The notes under the pieces are model-generated. The model ran no database searches. It was not told the DNA's origin and saw only the letters and a program-made list of their open reading frames with translations. A DNA stretch of 64,000 bases from Polynucleobacter sp. IMCC 30228 (lineage in GTDB: Bacteria > Pseudomonadota > Gammaproteobacteria > Burkholderiales > Burkholderiaceae), in the NCBI RefSeq assembly GCF_021395205.1, contig NZ_JAJVCS010000004.1, positions 124,001 to 188,000 of the forward strand, read 5' to 3'. A program made the position numbers and the translations under genes. Positions 33,458 to 42,908 of this stretch are shown here, one piece after another. Positions within the stretch are counted from its first letter, which is position 1. Each line of letters starts with the position of its first letter.

Positions 33458-34144
33458 TTATTCATCGTCATCGGCAGGTAATGCAATCTCCTGGCTTAAA
33501 ACGATTGCTTTGCCGTGAATCTGGATCAACCCTTTCATTTCCAAGCTATGCAATACCTTCCCAACCATTTCTCTAGAAGCGCCCACAACTTCTGCAATAT
33601 CTTGTCTTGAAGCCTCATCAACATATGCCCGCTTATCACCCATTGGCTTGGCTGTCATGATTAGAAAATCAGCAACGCGCTGGTAAACACTTAACAAAGC
33701 AAGGCTACTGATCTTGTGATCTGCGGCACGAAGATAGTGAACCATAGTATGTAGTAATTCTAAAACCAAATTAGGATTTTTTTTAAGACACTTTTGAAAT
33801 TCAATTTTACTTAATAATAATATTTCCGTATCTTTGGTTGTCATCACCGAAGCCAAACCCTTGCTATTGTCTAATAACCCCATATGCCCAAAGAAGTCTC
33901 CTTTATGTAACTTGGTAATAATAATTTCTTTCTGTTTTTTATCATTCATGAAGACTTTTACTTCACCACTAATAATTGCATAAAGATTATTGGCATGCTC
34001 ACCAGCAGAAATAATAAGATATTCTTTTGGAAATTTTTTCCTAGCCGTTGCCCTCGAAAGTAAAGTTAAGCTATCTTCAGATAACAAAGAAAAAAGAGGG
34101 ATGTTTTGCAGTAGTAAATTTGAAACTGTCGGTGAGAGTGTCAT
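33458..34144 (-). CDS. Crp/Fnr-family transcriptional regulator, cAMP ligands not conserved
   Basis: This 228-residue protein has a cyclic-nucleotide-binding-like domain (~15-130), dimer helix (~132-160) and a winged helix (~175-212) with recognition helix ASREMVGKVL, keeping the Arg-Glu of Crp that read the G:C pairs of TGTGA-like sites. In the phosphate-binding cassette, Crp residues Glu72, Arg82 and Ser83 correspond to H87, L97 and A98, so cAMP binding is unlikely. It has no FNR cysteine cluster. It lies between the chitinase-type genes and the divergent chitin-binding lipoprotein, and is probably their regulator; a 20-base palindrome just past its stop is a candidate site. Confidence 0.85.
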   Translation of the reverse strand: MTLSPTVSNLLLQNIPLFSLLSEDSLTLLSRATARKKFPKEYLIISAGEHANNLYAIISGEVKVFMNDKKQKEIIITKLHKGDFFGHMGLLDNSKGLASVMTTKDTEILLLSKIEFQKCLKKNPNLVLELLHTMVHYLRAADHKISSLALLSVYQRVADFLIMTAKPMGDKRAYVDEASRQDIAEVVGASREMVGKVLHSLEMKGLIQIHGKAIVLSQEIALPADDDE

Positions 34145-34438
34145 CAGTTAAAGTCTCCGCAAATTACTATAAATTTTAGGCGGCGAAAAGAGTCACCCTT
34201 CAATTATTCAGGATAAATTAACTGGCTTTTAGGCGCAATTAATACCCCTTTGGAAATAGTTTAGCAAAAATTTACTTTACTAAAGTGGATCTTAAAATTA
34301 ATTAAAAAATCAACATAATTCTTAAAATCGGTACTATTACCGCCCAAAATAATTCATTTCTTGATAGAGCTTATAAGGGTCTATTAGACTTGGCTAAGCG
34401 GGCGAATCCTTGCGCCTAATTAAATCAAGAAGAATGCG
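34145..34438. other. AT-rich divergent intergenic region
   Basis: This 294-base stretch between the Crp-family regulator (minus) and the chitin-binding lipoprotein (plus) has no credible coding frame. It is AT-rich, notably around 34260-34330, and should contain both promoters. No clear Crp-type or Fur site was recognised by eye; the segment at 34366-34420 precedes the plus-strand start, which has only a weak AAGAAG ribosome site. Confidence 0.5.
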
Positions 34439-36328
34439 ATGCTTACTTATTTAAAAAAATTATTGTCGATAGTGTATTTGCTACCACTTTTATGGCTCAT
34501 CTCCTGTGGGGGCGGGTCATCTAATGAACCTACTGTAGCGCAAAACCGCGCTTTACAACTATCGGCCAATGGCCTGACAAATTCAACATGCGATGGAATT
34601 GCTACTTGGGATACCAATAAAGTTTATGCAACCCCTGGCATGCTGGTAGTACAAAATGGGAGTGAATATAAAAATAATTGGTGGACCCAAGGAAATAATC
34701 CAGAAACGAATAGCGGGGGTGCTGGGAGTGGTCAGCCATGGACATTAATAAGCAATTGTGGAGTTGCTCCAACCCCGATAGCTGAACCAATACCCTTAGT
34801 CAATCCACCGACTGCGGTGCCACCCGCCCCATCTAATATTACCAATGCTACAAATGGTTTACCATCTCCCATTCAATTTACGCCATTAAGTACTGCTAGT
34901 GGGGTGATTAATTATCACTTGAATTTGCCCTATGGCTCTGGAAATATTGAAAAATTAACCTTGACTTCAAATTACACGGATTTATTGATTTCAAATTATG
35001 TCGCCGGAGCCCTGCTTGGACGAATGATGCGCGAAAAATATCCGAACTTACAGTTTAATAAAGATTATATTTATGGCAGTTTGTTTGGTCAATTATTGCA
35101 AGAAAATATTGATACAGCAGGTTATATTAATTCGACCAATTGGATCAATGCAAATGATGCGCAACGGGCAAGCTTATTAGCGATTGGCCAAGGTGGGCCA
35201 TATCAAATTAATGACTACTCAAAACGCCTTGAAGATTCAAGCGGTATTGGTTTGGTTAATTTTGTGGCACTCCAAAAAGGCCTTGGGTATACCGTGGAAC
35301 AACAAGATAACGGTAGTCAAACTTTAAGTAAGGGGCCAGATTCCCTTGATCAAAAATACTTTGGCCCATTAGCCGCCGCATATTTCCATTTTAATGATAT
35401 GAATCGTTTGGCAATGAATAATGCGCAAACTTGGGGTCCCCAATCTCAATATTATGCCAAATGTATGAGTAATTTATCGCTACCTAGCTCGGCTCAAGCT
35501 GTAAATAATATTTATGATTTAATTTTGAACGCGGCCTATAACGCGGGTACGTATTCCGCAATCATTAAAGATTATTTCAGAGTCTGCGCGGGGATGTACA
35601 CAACAAACCCAGAAATGGCGCAATTGAAATCAATAGGTGACTACAGCTTGTCTGACACCGCTTATATAGCAGCCATTGGCTCAACAGAATCTGCTGGTTC
35701 AACCTTTATTTTATATCCCCGCCAAATTCGTTTATACCTTGATCAAATTTATAACCAAAAAACATTTAATTCTGGCGCAATTCTTGCTACAAATAGTGTG
35801 CAATTAAATGCTCAAGATATTGCGACTATTTTTAGTAACGTATTTGGAACGATGGCGTACCTTAACAGTTCCAACCAATATAGCTATATAGCGCCCGCAG
35901 ATAGTAATAAAGCTTTTACTGTAGCCTTAACAGCCACTGGTTTGAGCTCGACTACTATTTTAAATATTTCTACTACTGCTGGCAGAACGCAATTCTTTAA
36001 TTTATTAGATGCTGCGATTAATAATTTAGCTGCTAACTTAAACATTAGCTTTAGTGCCGTTACTCAAACCACCATTGGTGGTGCTACGACATCACCAATG
36101 TCAAGCCCAACATCAAGTATTAGTAATAACTGTCCAAGTGGTTCACAGGTATATCCAGCTGGACGTGGTAGCTATTTAAGTGGAACCATCGTAAAAGCTA
36201 GCGATGGTTTTTTATACAAGTGCAATGCCGGTGTTGCAGCTTGGTGCAATAGCAGTGCGGAATGGGCTTATGCGCCAGCTACTGGTAGTGCAACTAGCTC
36301 TGCATGGACCGTACAAAGTTGTAGCTAG
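34439..36328 (+). CDS. Lipoprotein with two chitin-binding-like modules around an unrecognised domain
   Basis: This 629-residue protein has a lipobox (WLISC, C23). Module 1 (51-107) is of the CBM5/12 type: CDGIATWDTNKVYATPG then YKNNWWTQGNNPETNSG, with exposed W81-W82 and cysteines at each end. Module 2 (565-628) is a related one with YLSGTIVKASDGFLYKC, AWC and YAPATGSATSSAWTVQSC. Between them, ~165-445 is helical and not recognised. It has a Glu in LLQENIDTAGY (E222) and 30 residues later GQGGPYQINDY (250-260), an arrangement that recalls lysozyme-superfamily enzymes (including GH19, GRGALQIS). It may be a chitin- or peptidoglycan-active enzyme at the cell surface; the enzyme role is inferred. 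Confidence 0.7.
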   Translation: MLTYLKKLLSIVYLLPLLWLISCGGGSSNEPTVAQNRALQLSANGLTNSTCDGIATWDTNKVYATPGMLVVQNGSEYKNNWWTQGNNPETNSGGAGSGQPWTLISNCGVAPTPIAEPIPLVNPPTAVPPAPSNITNATNGLPSPIQFTPLSTASGVINYHLNLPYGSGNIEKLTLTSNYTDLLISNYVAGALLGRMMREKYPNLQFNKDYIYGSLFGQLLQENIDTAGYINSTNWINANDAQRASLLAIGQGGPYQINDYSKRLEDSSGIGLVNFVALQKGLGYTVEQQDNGSQTLSKGPDSLDQKYFGPLAAAYFHFNDMNRLAMNNAQTWGPQSQYYAKCMSNLSLPSSAQAVNNIYDLILNAAYNAGTYSAIIKDYFRVCAGMYTTNPEMAQLKSIGDYSLSDTAYIAAIGSTESAGSTFILYPRQIRLYLDQIYNQKTFNSGAILATNSVQLNAQDIATIFSNVFGTMAYLNSSNQYSYIAPADSNKAFTVALTATGLSSTTILNISTTAGRTQFFNLLDAAINNLAANLNISFSAVTQTTIGGATTSPMSSPTSSISNNCPSGSQVYPAGRGSYLSGTIVKASDGFLYKCNAGVAAWCNSSAEWAYAPATGSATSSAWTVQSCS

Positions 36329-36380
36329 TCACCACTGTTTGCTTGAATTCCCCGGCGAATATTGCGGGCCTTTATCTATA

Positions 36381-36410
36381 AAGAAAAACGCCACCCTGGT
36401 GGGTGGCGTT
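36381..36410 (-). terminator. Intrinsic terminator of tmRNA gene
   Basis: Read on the minus strand, a perfect ten-base stem AACGCCACCC / GGGTGGCGTT with loop ACCA is followed by TTTCTT. It begins 22 bases beyond the 3' end of the tmRNA. Confidence 0.85.
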
Positions 36411-36431
36411 GCACTGTTACAGACTTCAAAA

Positions 36432-36790
36432 TGGTGGAGTCGGCGGGAATCGAACCCGCGTCCGCAAATCCTCTACAACAAGTTCTACATACTTAGTTGT
36501 GTTATTTAATTTAACCATTGCACCGCGAACCAACACGCTATGCAATCGCGATTCACTTAGTTTTCGTATCACCCCTCGTGACACGAGATGATCTTATCTC
36601 TTGTAAATGACCCTGATGTAGCTTGCGCTACCTGACCCAAGAGAGAATCAGTTCAGGGGCAACCGCATTTAAGCGGCTAGTGCGTAACGTTCGTCGTTAG
36701 CAGTTATTACATTCCCATTGATTTACGAGATAACGGGTCCTCGGTATGCCCTTGCTGCTTTGTAATCCACGTCGAAACCATGTCGACCCC
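36432..36790 (-). ncRNA. ssrA: Transfer-messenger RNA (tmRNA, SsrA)
   Basis: On the minus strand the RNA starts GGGGTCGACATGGTTTCGAC (36790) and ends GTTCGATTCCCGCCGACTCC then ACCA (36432), the two halves of the tRNA-Ala-like domain with an encoded CCA. The tag frame at 36669-36701 reads ANDERYALAA then TAA, giving the degradation tag AANDERYALAA with the charged alanine. tmRNA rescues stalled ribosomes with SmpB. Length, about 359 bases, is usual for a one-piece betaproteobacterial tmRNA. A TAAAAT hexamer about 35 bases upstream of the 5' end may be its -10 box. A chitin-related accessory cluster lies directly beyond the 3' end. Confidence 0.97.
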
Positions 36791-36843
36791 GAATTAAAAA
36801 CGTTGGGACGACTATTTTAAAGCGCTTCTAAAGAAATTGCACC

Positions 36844-37512
36844 TTATTTGGGAAAGACGATCGCCAGTAGCTCGCGAGGATCATTGACGAGGAAGTCAGC
36901 GCCCCAGTCTTGCGGGGGTTCAGCACAACCACAGTAGCCATAGGCGGCTGCGACGGTTTTCATTCCAGCGGCTTTACCAGCGACGATATCGCGAATATCA
37001 TCACCGACATAAAGGGATTTATTGGGGTCCACTTGGGCAATTTCTGCTGCATGCAGCAATGGCGCGGGGTGGGGTTTTGGATGGGCAGTCGTGTCTCCTG
37101 AAACGGTGGAGGCAGCGCGATGCCGTAAACCCATGAGCTCAGTTAATGGATGCGTAAAGCGCTCACTTTTATTGGTAACGATACCCCAAGGCATTTTGGC
37201 ATCGTCTAAGGTATTTAATAGATCATGAATACCTTCGAAGATGCTGCTATGGACTAATAGCGCTTGTTCGTAATTAATAAAAAATTCATCGCGCAAAGGA
37301 ATGAAGTCAGGATGCTTGGTATCGATACCAAAGGCGCATTGGATTAAACCGCGCGCACCTGCAGATGAGTGGGGACGCATTTCTTCATAAGGCTTTGGTG
37401 GAAGTTGACGGGCAATGAGTAATAAATTGGCAGCATTAACTAAATCAGGCGCAGTATCAGCAAGCGTACCGTCTAAATCAAAAAATATTCCTGCGAACGG
37501 GCTATGGGCCAA
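36844..37512 (-). CDS. gph: Phosphoglycolate phosphatase (HAD family)
   Basis: This 222-residue HAD hydrolase has GIFFDLDGTLADTAPDL with the nucleophile and acid aspartates near the N-terminus, GIVTNKSERFTHPL as motif II, KPHPAPLLHAAE as motif III, and YVGDDIRDIVAGKAAGMKT as motif IV. Gph removes 2-phosphoglycolate formed in DNA repair and metabolism. The start is taken as TTG 37512, seven bases after AGGGG, because the longer frame from TTG 37551 would overlap UbiG by 29 bases. It follows ubiG directly, a conserved pair in Burkholderiales. Confidence 0.93.
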   Translation of the reverse strand: MAHSPFAGIFFDLDGTLADTAPDLVNAANLLLIARQLPPKPYEEMRPHSSAGARGLIQCAFGIDTKHPDFIPLRDEFFINYEQALLVHSSIFEGIHDLLNTLDDAKMPWGIVTNKSERFTHPLTELMGLRHRAASTVSGDTTAHPKPHPAPLLHAAEIAQVDPNKSLYVGDDIRDIVAGKAAGMKTVAAAYGYCGCAEPPQDWGADFLVNDPRELLAIVFPK

Positions 37513-37522
37513 ATCATTACCC

Positions 37523-38224
37523 CTAGTTTTTAGAAGCTTTACGCGTCGCAATTAAATAATTAACAGAAGTGTCGTCACTAAGGCTATAAATTTGCGTAAG
37601 CGGATTGTAGCTAAGACCTTTAATGTCAATGATTTCAAGCCCTGCATCACGCACAAAGCGCCCCAATTCAGAGGGCGTAATAAATTTACGGTAGTCATGA
37701 GTACCTTTTGGTAGCAAACGCAGTAAATACTCGGCCCCAATGATGGCAAATAAATACGATTTTGGGTTGCGATTGAGGGTGCTAAAAAATAAGGTGGCTC
37801 CAGGCTTAGCTAGTGTTGCACAGGCATGGACCACTGAAGCAGGGCTGGGTACATGCTCGAGCATTTCCATGCAGGTCACTACATCAAAACTTTCGGGCTC
37901 AGTTAGCGCAAGTGCTTCGGCAGAGATGGCTTGATAATTTACTTGTGCGCCACTTTCAAGCGCATGTAACTCAGCCACTTTTAGGGCCTTTTCCGATAAA
38001 TCAATGCCAGTCGTTTGTGCACCCGATTGTGCCAAGGCTTCAGCCAAAATGCCGCCACCACAGCCAACATCTAAAGCACGTTGATCATTCAGTTCGACGA
38101 AAGACTTTATCCAGCCCAGTCGTAATGGATTTATAGCATGCAAGGGTTTGAAATCGCTATTTTGGTCCCACCAGCGATGGGCAAGAGCGCTAAATTTAGC
38201 TATTTCAGATTGATCGACGTTCAT
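37523..38224 (-). CDS. ubiG: Ubiquinone biosynthesis O-methyltransferase UbiG
   Basis: This 233-residue SAM methyltransferase matches UbiG over its length: [20 protein letters not shown] at ~10-29 (the FxxLAxxWWD signature), [14 protein letters not shown] motif [16 protein letters not shown] at 60-75, and [12 protein letters not shown] plus [15 protein letters not shown]. It carries out both O-methylations in ubiquinone synthesis in the cytoplasm or membrane periphery. It sits upstream of gph on the same strand, the usual beta-proteobacterial arrangement. Confidence 0.97.
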   Translation of the reverse strand: MNVDQSEIAKFSALAHRWWDQNSDFKPLHAINPLRLGWIKSFVELNDQRALDVGCGGGILAEALAQSGAQTTGIDLSEKALKVAELHALESGAQVNYQAISAEALALTEPESFDVVTCMEMLEHVPSPASVVHACATLAKPGATLFFSTLNRNPKSYLFAIIGAEYLLRLLPKGTHDYRKFITPSELGRFVRDAGLEIIDIKGLSYNPLTQIYSLSDDTSVNYLIATRKASKN

Positions 38225-38292
38225 ATATTTATAGACGAGTGAAAAGAGGAATTAGAGAGCTAGACTTCCAAATTTACGAATATAGCGGAAAC

Positions 38293-38322
38293 AAAAAAGC
38301 CCGGGATTAACCGGGCTTTTTT
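38293..38322. terminator. Bidirectional intrinsic terminator after ompA
   Basis: AAAAAAGCCCGG and CCGGGCTTTTTT form a perfect 12-base inverted repeat with loop GATTAA. The A-run and T-run at its two ends allow termination on both strands; on the minus strand it ends the ompA transcript 14 bases after the stop. Confidence 0.9.
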
Positions 38323-38335
38323 GCGAGAGAAGCGC

Positions 38336-38938
38336 TTACTTCTTAACAGCAGCTGTTCCTACAACTTCAATGTCGGTACGGCGGTTCTTAGCACGTCCTT
38401 CAGCAGTAGCATTGCTAGCAACTGGGTTGCTCTTGCCTTTGCTTTCGGTATAGATACGGCTTTGATCGACACCTTTGCTAACCAAATAGTCTTTAACTGA
38501 TTGCGCACGGCGCTGGCCAAGAGCCATGTTGTATGCATCAGTACCAATGCTATCGGTATTACCAACAGCAATGATGACTTCTAATTTGATTTTGCTTAAA
38601 TCAGCAGCAATTTTGTCTAAAGTAGCTTTGCCTTCTGGCTTCAATGTTGATTTATCGAAGTCATACAAGGTATCGGCTTGTAAAGTGATTTTGCTTTGGG
38701 TTACAGCAGGTGCAGCAGCAGGAGCAGGAGCAGGAGGCTTAGGAGCAATCCAGCCATCACACTTTGCCATTGCTGAAGCGGGTGTCCAGTTGTTATCGCG
38801 CCAGCACAGTGTGCCATCGGAGTTTTTCCAAGGTATGGTGCCATCTGAGTTAGCCCAGTTGTCTTTACCTTGGGCCATAGCCGAGCTTGCTGAAATGGTA
38901 ATTACAGAAGCGAGCAATAGTTTTACGGTTTTGTTCAT
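38336..38938 (-). CDS. ompA: OmpA-family peptidoglycan-binding outer-membrane protein
   Basis: This 200-residue protein has a signal peptide (cleavage at AMA-QG), a short N-terminal part with two SDGT-W repeats (WANSDGTIPWKNSDGTLCW), a Pro/Ala linker (APKPPAPAPAAAPA) and an OmpA C-terminal domain (~88-192). The peptidoglycan diaminopimelate site is visible as NTDSIGTDAYNMALGQRRAQ and RAKNRRTDIEV (Asp and Arg). There is no N-terminal eight-strand barrel, so it resembles RmpM-type proteins that tie porins to the cell wall. The gene is divergent from gyrA; the 153-base gap 38939-39091 must hold both promoters. Confidence 0.93.
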   Translation of the reverse strand: MNKTVKLLLASVITISASSAMAQGKDNWANSDGTIPWKNSDGTLCWRDNNWTPASAMAKCDGWIAPKPPAPAPAAAPAVTQSKITLQADTLYDFDKSTLKPEGKATLDKIAADLSKIKLEVIIAVGNTDSIGTDAYNMALGQRRAQSVKDYLVSKGVDQSRIYTESKGKSNPVASNATAEGRAKNRRTDIEVVGTAAVKK

Positions 38939-39091
38939 TTTTTGTCCTCAAAAATCACTTTAAAATAATGTCAAACTCACACGTTTCGCTTTGCTTTATT
39001 AAGCTTTTGCAAGGCGACACATCTAAATTTCTTACAATCTGACCAGAATGTTAGCACAAGTTATGGGTCTTCTAGATGATATTATTTCGAT

Positions 39092-41779
39092 ATGGAACAA
39101 GCCGCTAAAGAAACACTACCAATATCCCTAGAAGACGAAATGCGGAGGTCCTATTTGGACTACGCCATGAGCGTCATAGTCGGCAGAGCCTTGCCAGACG
39201 TACGTGACGGTCTAAAACCGGTCCACCGCAGGGTCCTTTTCGCGATGTATGAATTAAACAACGATTGGAATCGTCCTTACAAAAAATCTGCCCGTATAGT
39301 TGGCGATGTCATCGGTAAATATCATCCGCACGGCGATTCTGCGGTCTACGACACTATTGTCCGAATGGCTCAAGATTTCTCGCTAAGGTATATGTTAGTT
39401 GATGGCCAGGGCAATTTTGGTTCAGTGGATGGCGATAATGCCGCGGCAATGCGGTATACCGAGATTCGCTTACGCAAAATCGCCCATGAGCTTTTAGCCG
39501 ATTTAGATAAAGAAACCGTTGATTTTGGGCCTAATTACGATGGGAGCGAACACGAACCCCTGATCATGCCTGCCAAAGTACCCAATTTACTGATTAACGG
39601 CTCTTCAGGCATCGCCGTGGGTATGGCTACGAATATCCCCCCCCATAACTTAGATGAAGTGATCACCGCTTGTTTGTATGTCCTTCATAACCCCGATTGC
39701 ACTATTGATGAGTTAATCGAAATCGTGCCCGCCCCCGACTTCCCTACTGCGGGCATTATTTATGGGGTTCAAGGCGTGCGTGAAGGTTACCGTACAGGCC
39801 GAGGACGGGTAGTGATGCGGGCTAAAACCCACTTTGAAGATATTGATAAGGGTTCACGCCAAGCCATCATTGTTGATGAGTTACCGTATCAGGTAAATAA
39901 AAAGAATTTACTCGAACGCATTGCTGAATTAGTCAACGAGAAAAAAGTTGAAGGCATTTCCGATTTACGTGATGAGTCTGATAAATCAGGCATGCGGGTT
40001 GTTATTGAACTTAAGCGCGGTGAGGTGCCAGAAGTCGTACTCAATAATTTATACAAGAGCACTCAGCTACAAGATAACTTCGGGATGAATATGGTGGCCT
40101 TGGTTGATAACCAACCACGCCTGCTCAATTTGAAACAGATGCTGGAATATTTTTTACAGCATCGACGCGAGGTAGTTACGCGGCGGACGATTTTTGAATT
40201 GCGTAAAGCTCGCGATCGCGGCCATGTGCTTGAAGGACTCGCAGTTGCATTGGCGAATATCGACGAGTTCATCGTACTCATTAAAGCCGCGGCAAATCCG
40301 GTGGTTGCTAAACAAGAATTAATGAGCAAACCTTGGGATTCTGCCATGGTGCGCGAGATGTTAGCGCGCGCTGAAACCGACACTCCCGGCGGTCGTAATG
40401 CTTACCGCCCCGATGGTTTATTGCCCGAGTATGGCATGCAAGCCAGCGGTTTGTATCGCTTATCCGATAGTCAGGCGCAAGAAATTTTACAAATGCGCTT
40501 GCAGCGTTTGACTGGTCTTGAGCAAGACAAAATTGTTGCGGAATATAAAGAGGTCATGACTGAAATTTCCGATCTGCTCGATTTGTTAGCCAAGCCATCA
40601 AGGGTCACGCAGGTTATTGAGGAAGAATTAAAAGAAGTGCAAGCTGAATTTGGTATTGCTGGTGGTGATTCAGGGCGGCGCTCTTTTATTGAAATGAATG
40701 CGACGGAATTATTCACGGAAGATTTAATTACGCCTACTGATATGGTGGTGACCCTTTCGCATACCGGCTACATGAAGAGCCAGCCTTTAAGCGAATATCG
40801 GGCACAAAAACGGGGGGGTCGCGGTAAACAGGCCGCAACGACAAAAGACGAGGATTGGATTGATACCTTATTTGTTGCCAATACCCATGACACGATTTTA
40901 TGTTTTTCCGATCGGGGTCGGATGTATTGGCTAAAAGTGTGGGAAGTACCGCAAGGTAGTCGTACTTCGCGCGGCAAACCGATTGTGAATATGTTCCCTT
41001 TAATTGAGGGCGAAAAGATCACTGTTATTTTGCCAATTAAGGGTTATCAGGATGATCACTTTGTCTTTATGGCCACCAGCTTGGGAACCGTCAAGAAAAC
41101 GCGTTTATCTGATTTTTCTAATCCCCGTAAAGGCGGCATTATTGCGGTTGATTTAAACGAAAACGATTTCTTGGTTGGCGCAGCAATTACCGATGGAAAG
41201 CATGATGTGATGTTGTTCTCGGATGCTGGTAAGGCGGTTCGCTTTGATGAAAATGATGTGCGTCCCATGGGCCGAACTGCGCGTGGGGTAAGGGGTATGA
41301 ACCTCGCCGCCGCCCAGCAGGTCATTGCCATGTTGGTAGCGCCTGCTGAAACAGCTGCAGAAGTTACCGAGGGTAGTGTCTTAACAGCTACCGAAAATGG
41401 TTTTGGTAAGCGCACACCTATCGTGGAATACACCCGTCACGGCCGCGGCACCAAGGGTATGATTGCGATTCAAACTTCCGAGCGAAATGGCAAAGTAGTT
41501 GCAGCCGCTTTGGTTTCCCCAGATGATCAAATTATGTTGATTACAACGGGAGGTGTTTTAGTGCGCACCCGGGTTGCTGAAATTCGGGAGATGGGCCGAG
41601 CTACTCAGGGCGTTACCTTAATTAATGTCGACGAGGGCACCCGTTTATCAGGTCTGCAGCGCATTGCTGAGAGCGATACCGATGATGATGGCGAAGAGGT
41701 CGATGCAGATGGTGGGCTGGTGAGCGAAGGCACGCTAGATACGGGGTCTGATGTGCCTGATGATGATGCGGGTAACTAG
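39092..41779 (+). CDS. gyrA: DNA gyrase subunit A
   Basis: This 895-residue protein contains [20 protein letters not shown] at ~20-39, the quinolone-resistance region around [10 protein letters not shown] with wild-type S83 and D87, the catalytic tyrosine Y122 in [11 protein letters not shown], and the C-terminal beta-pinwheel with the GyrA box QKRGGRGK near 573. The extreme C-terminus is a long acidic tail ([15 protein letters not shown] and on), as in many proteobacterial gyrases. GyrA cuts and passes DNA to introduce negative supercoils with GyrB. It heads a conserved rightward run with serC and aromatic biosynthesis genes. No resistance changes at positions 83/87. Confidence 0.98.
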   Translation: MEQAAKETLPISLEDEMRRSYLDYAMSVIVGRALPDVRDGLKPVHRRVLFAMYELNNDWNRPYKKSARIVGDVIGKYHPHGDSAVYDTIVRMAQDFSLRYMLVDGQGNFGSVDGDNAAAMRYTEIRLRKIAHELLADLDKETVDFGPNYDGSEHEPLIMPAKVPNLLINGSSGIAVGMATNIPPHNLDEVITACLYVLHNPDCTIDELIEIVPAPDFPTAGIIYGVQGVREGYRTGRGRVVMRAKTHFEDIDKGSRQAIIVDELPYQVNKKNLLERIAELVNEKKVEGISDLRDESDKSGMRVVIELKRGEVPEVVLNNLYKSTQLQDNFGMNMVALVDNQPRLLNLKQMLEYFLQHRREVVTRRTIFELRKARDRGHVLEGLAVALANIDEFIVLIKAAANPVVAKQELMSKPWDSAMVREMLARAETDTPGGRNAYRPDGLLPEYGMQASGLYRLSDSQAQEILQMRLQRLTGLEQDKIVAEYKEVMTEISDLLDLLAKPSRVTQVIEEELKEVQAEFGIAGGDSGRRSFIEMNATELFTEDLITPTDMVVTLSHTGYMKSQPLSEYRAQKRGGRGKQAATTKDEDWIDTLFVANTHDTILCFSDRGRMYWLKVWEVPQGSRTSRGKPIVNMFPLIEGEKITVILPIKGYQDDHFVFMATSLGTVKKTRLSDFSNPRKGGIIAVDLNENDFLVGAAITDGKHDVMLFSDAGKAVRFDENDVRPMGRTARGVRGMNLAAAQQVIAMLVAPAETAAEVTEGSVLTATENGFGKRTPIVEYTRHGRGTKGMIAIQTSERNGKVVAAALVSPDDQIMLITTGGVLVRTRVAEIREMGRATQGVTLINVDEGTRLSGLQRIAESDTDDDGEEVDADGGLVSEGTLDTGSDVPDDDAGN

Positions 41780-41807
41780 CCTGTCTTGGGCTAATTAACT
41801 CACCAAC

Positions 41808-42905
41808 ATGACGTTTGACCACCGCATCTTTAATTTTTCAGCGGGGCCCGCAACCTTGCCTGCCGAAGTCTTGCAGCAGGCAGCTGATGAATTATTAAAT
41901 TGGCATGGTCTTGGCACAAGCGTGATGGAAATTAGCCATCGCAGCAAAGAGTTCATGGCAGTATATGAAGAGGCTTTGCAAGATTTACGTGCCTTAATGC
42001 ACATTCCCAATAACTACGAAATTTTGTTATTGCAAGGGGGCGGTATTGGTCAAAATGCGGCGATTCCTCTGAACCTCATGTCCTTAGCTCCCAATGGGCC
42101 CAAAGCCGACTTTATTGTCACAGGGGTGTGGTCGGAAAAGTCGATTAAAGAGGCTGAAAAATATGGGGTTGCCCATTTAGCGGCCACTTCAGTAGCAGAT
42201 CATTACCGCTCGATTCCCGATCGAGCGACTTGGCAATTATCGAGTGATGCGGCGTATGTGCATTACTGCGCAAATGAAACCATTGGTGGAGTGGAGTTTC
42301 AAACGATTCCAGAGGTGGGTGATGCTCCCCTCGTTGCCGATATCTCCAGTAATATTTTGTCGCGAGAGTTCGATGTGTCACGCTGTGGTGTTTGTTTTGC
42401 CGGAGCACAAAAAAATATTGGTCCAGCGGGGGCGGCGATAGTGATTATTCGGCGCGATTTAATCGGCCACCAAATGCAAATAACGCCCTCGGTATTTGAT
42501 TGGGCTAAACAAGTTAATCATCAATCGATGTTTAATACCCCAGCGACCTTTTCAATTTATATGGCGGGATTGGTATTTAAATGGTTGATTCAACAAGGCG
42601 GTGTCCCCGTAATGGCCAAGCGTAATCAACTAAAAGCCCAACTACTTTACGATTTTATAGATGGTAGTAGTTTGTACGAAAATCGCGTCGAAAAATCGGT
42701 ACGTTCGCGGATGAATGTCACTTTCTTTTTAAAAAATGAAGAATTAAATACTGCATTTTTAGCGCAATCGAGTGAAAATGGCTTAGCAGCATTGCGGGGT
42801 CATAAGGCAGCGGGAGGGATGCGCGCTAGTATTTATAACGCGATGCCCTTAAAAGGTGTCGAGACTCTAATTGAATTTATGCGTGAATTTGAAAGATTGG
42901 CTTAA
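41808..42905 (+). CDS. serC: Phosphoserine aminotransferase
   Basis: This 365-residue PLP enzyme matches SerC from end to end: FNFSAGPATLPAEVLQQAAD at the start, MEISHRSKEF, LLLQGGGIGQNAAIPLNL, and the PLP lysine in CFAGAQKNIGPAGAAIVIIR. It converts 3-phosphohydroxypyruvate with glutamate to phosphoserine, and the analogous step in pyridoxine synthesis. It starts 28 bases after gyrA and is followed three bases later by pheA, so serC-pheA-hisC-tyrA-aroA-cmk form one tight operon. Confidence 0.98.
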   Translation: MTFDHRIFNFSAGPATLPAEVLQQAADELLNWHGLGTSVMEISHRSKEFMAVYEEALQDLRALMHIPNNYEILLLQGGGIGQNAAIPLNLMSLAPNGPKADFIVTGVWSEKSIKEAEKYGVAHLAATSVADHYRSIPDRATWQLSSDAAYVHYCANETIGGVEFQTIPEVGDAPLVADISSNILSREFDVSRCGVCFAGAQKNIGPAGAAIVIIRRDLIGHQMQITPSVFDWAKQVNHQSMFNTPATFSIYMAGLVFKWLIQQGGVPVMAKRNQLKAQLLYDFIDGSSLYENRVEKSVRSRMNVTFFLKNEELNTAFLAQSSENGLAALRGHKAAGGMRASIYNAMPLKGVETLIEFMREFERLA

Positions 42906-42908
42906 TTA

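Noticed and set aside
36204..36591. Two plus-strand frames running across the tmRNA region
   Set aside because: The overlapping DNA is the tRNA-like 3' half of tmRNA on the other strand; the frames carry no protein signature (the WSRRESNPRP-like words are translated tmRNA 3' end).
38939..39091. A sigma-70 promoter (TTGCAA...TACAAT) for gyrA
   Set aside because: The spacing between the two hexamers is 20 bases, too long to claim; a promoter must be there but cannot be placed.
39174..39390. Possible quinolone-resistance change in gyrA
   Set aside because: S83 and D87 are both wild type.
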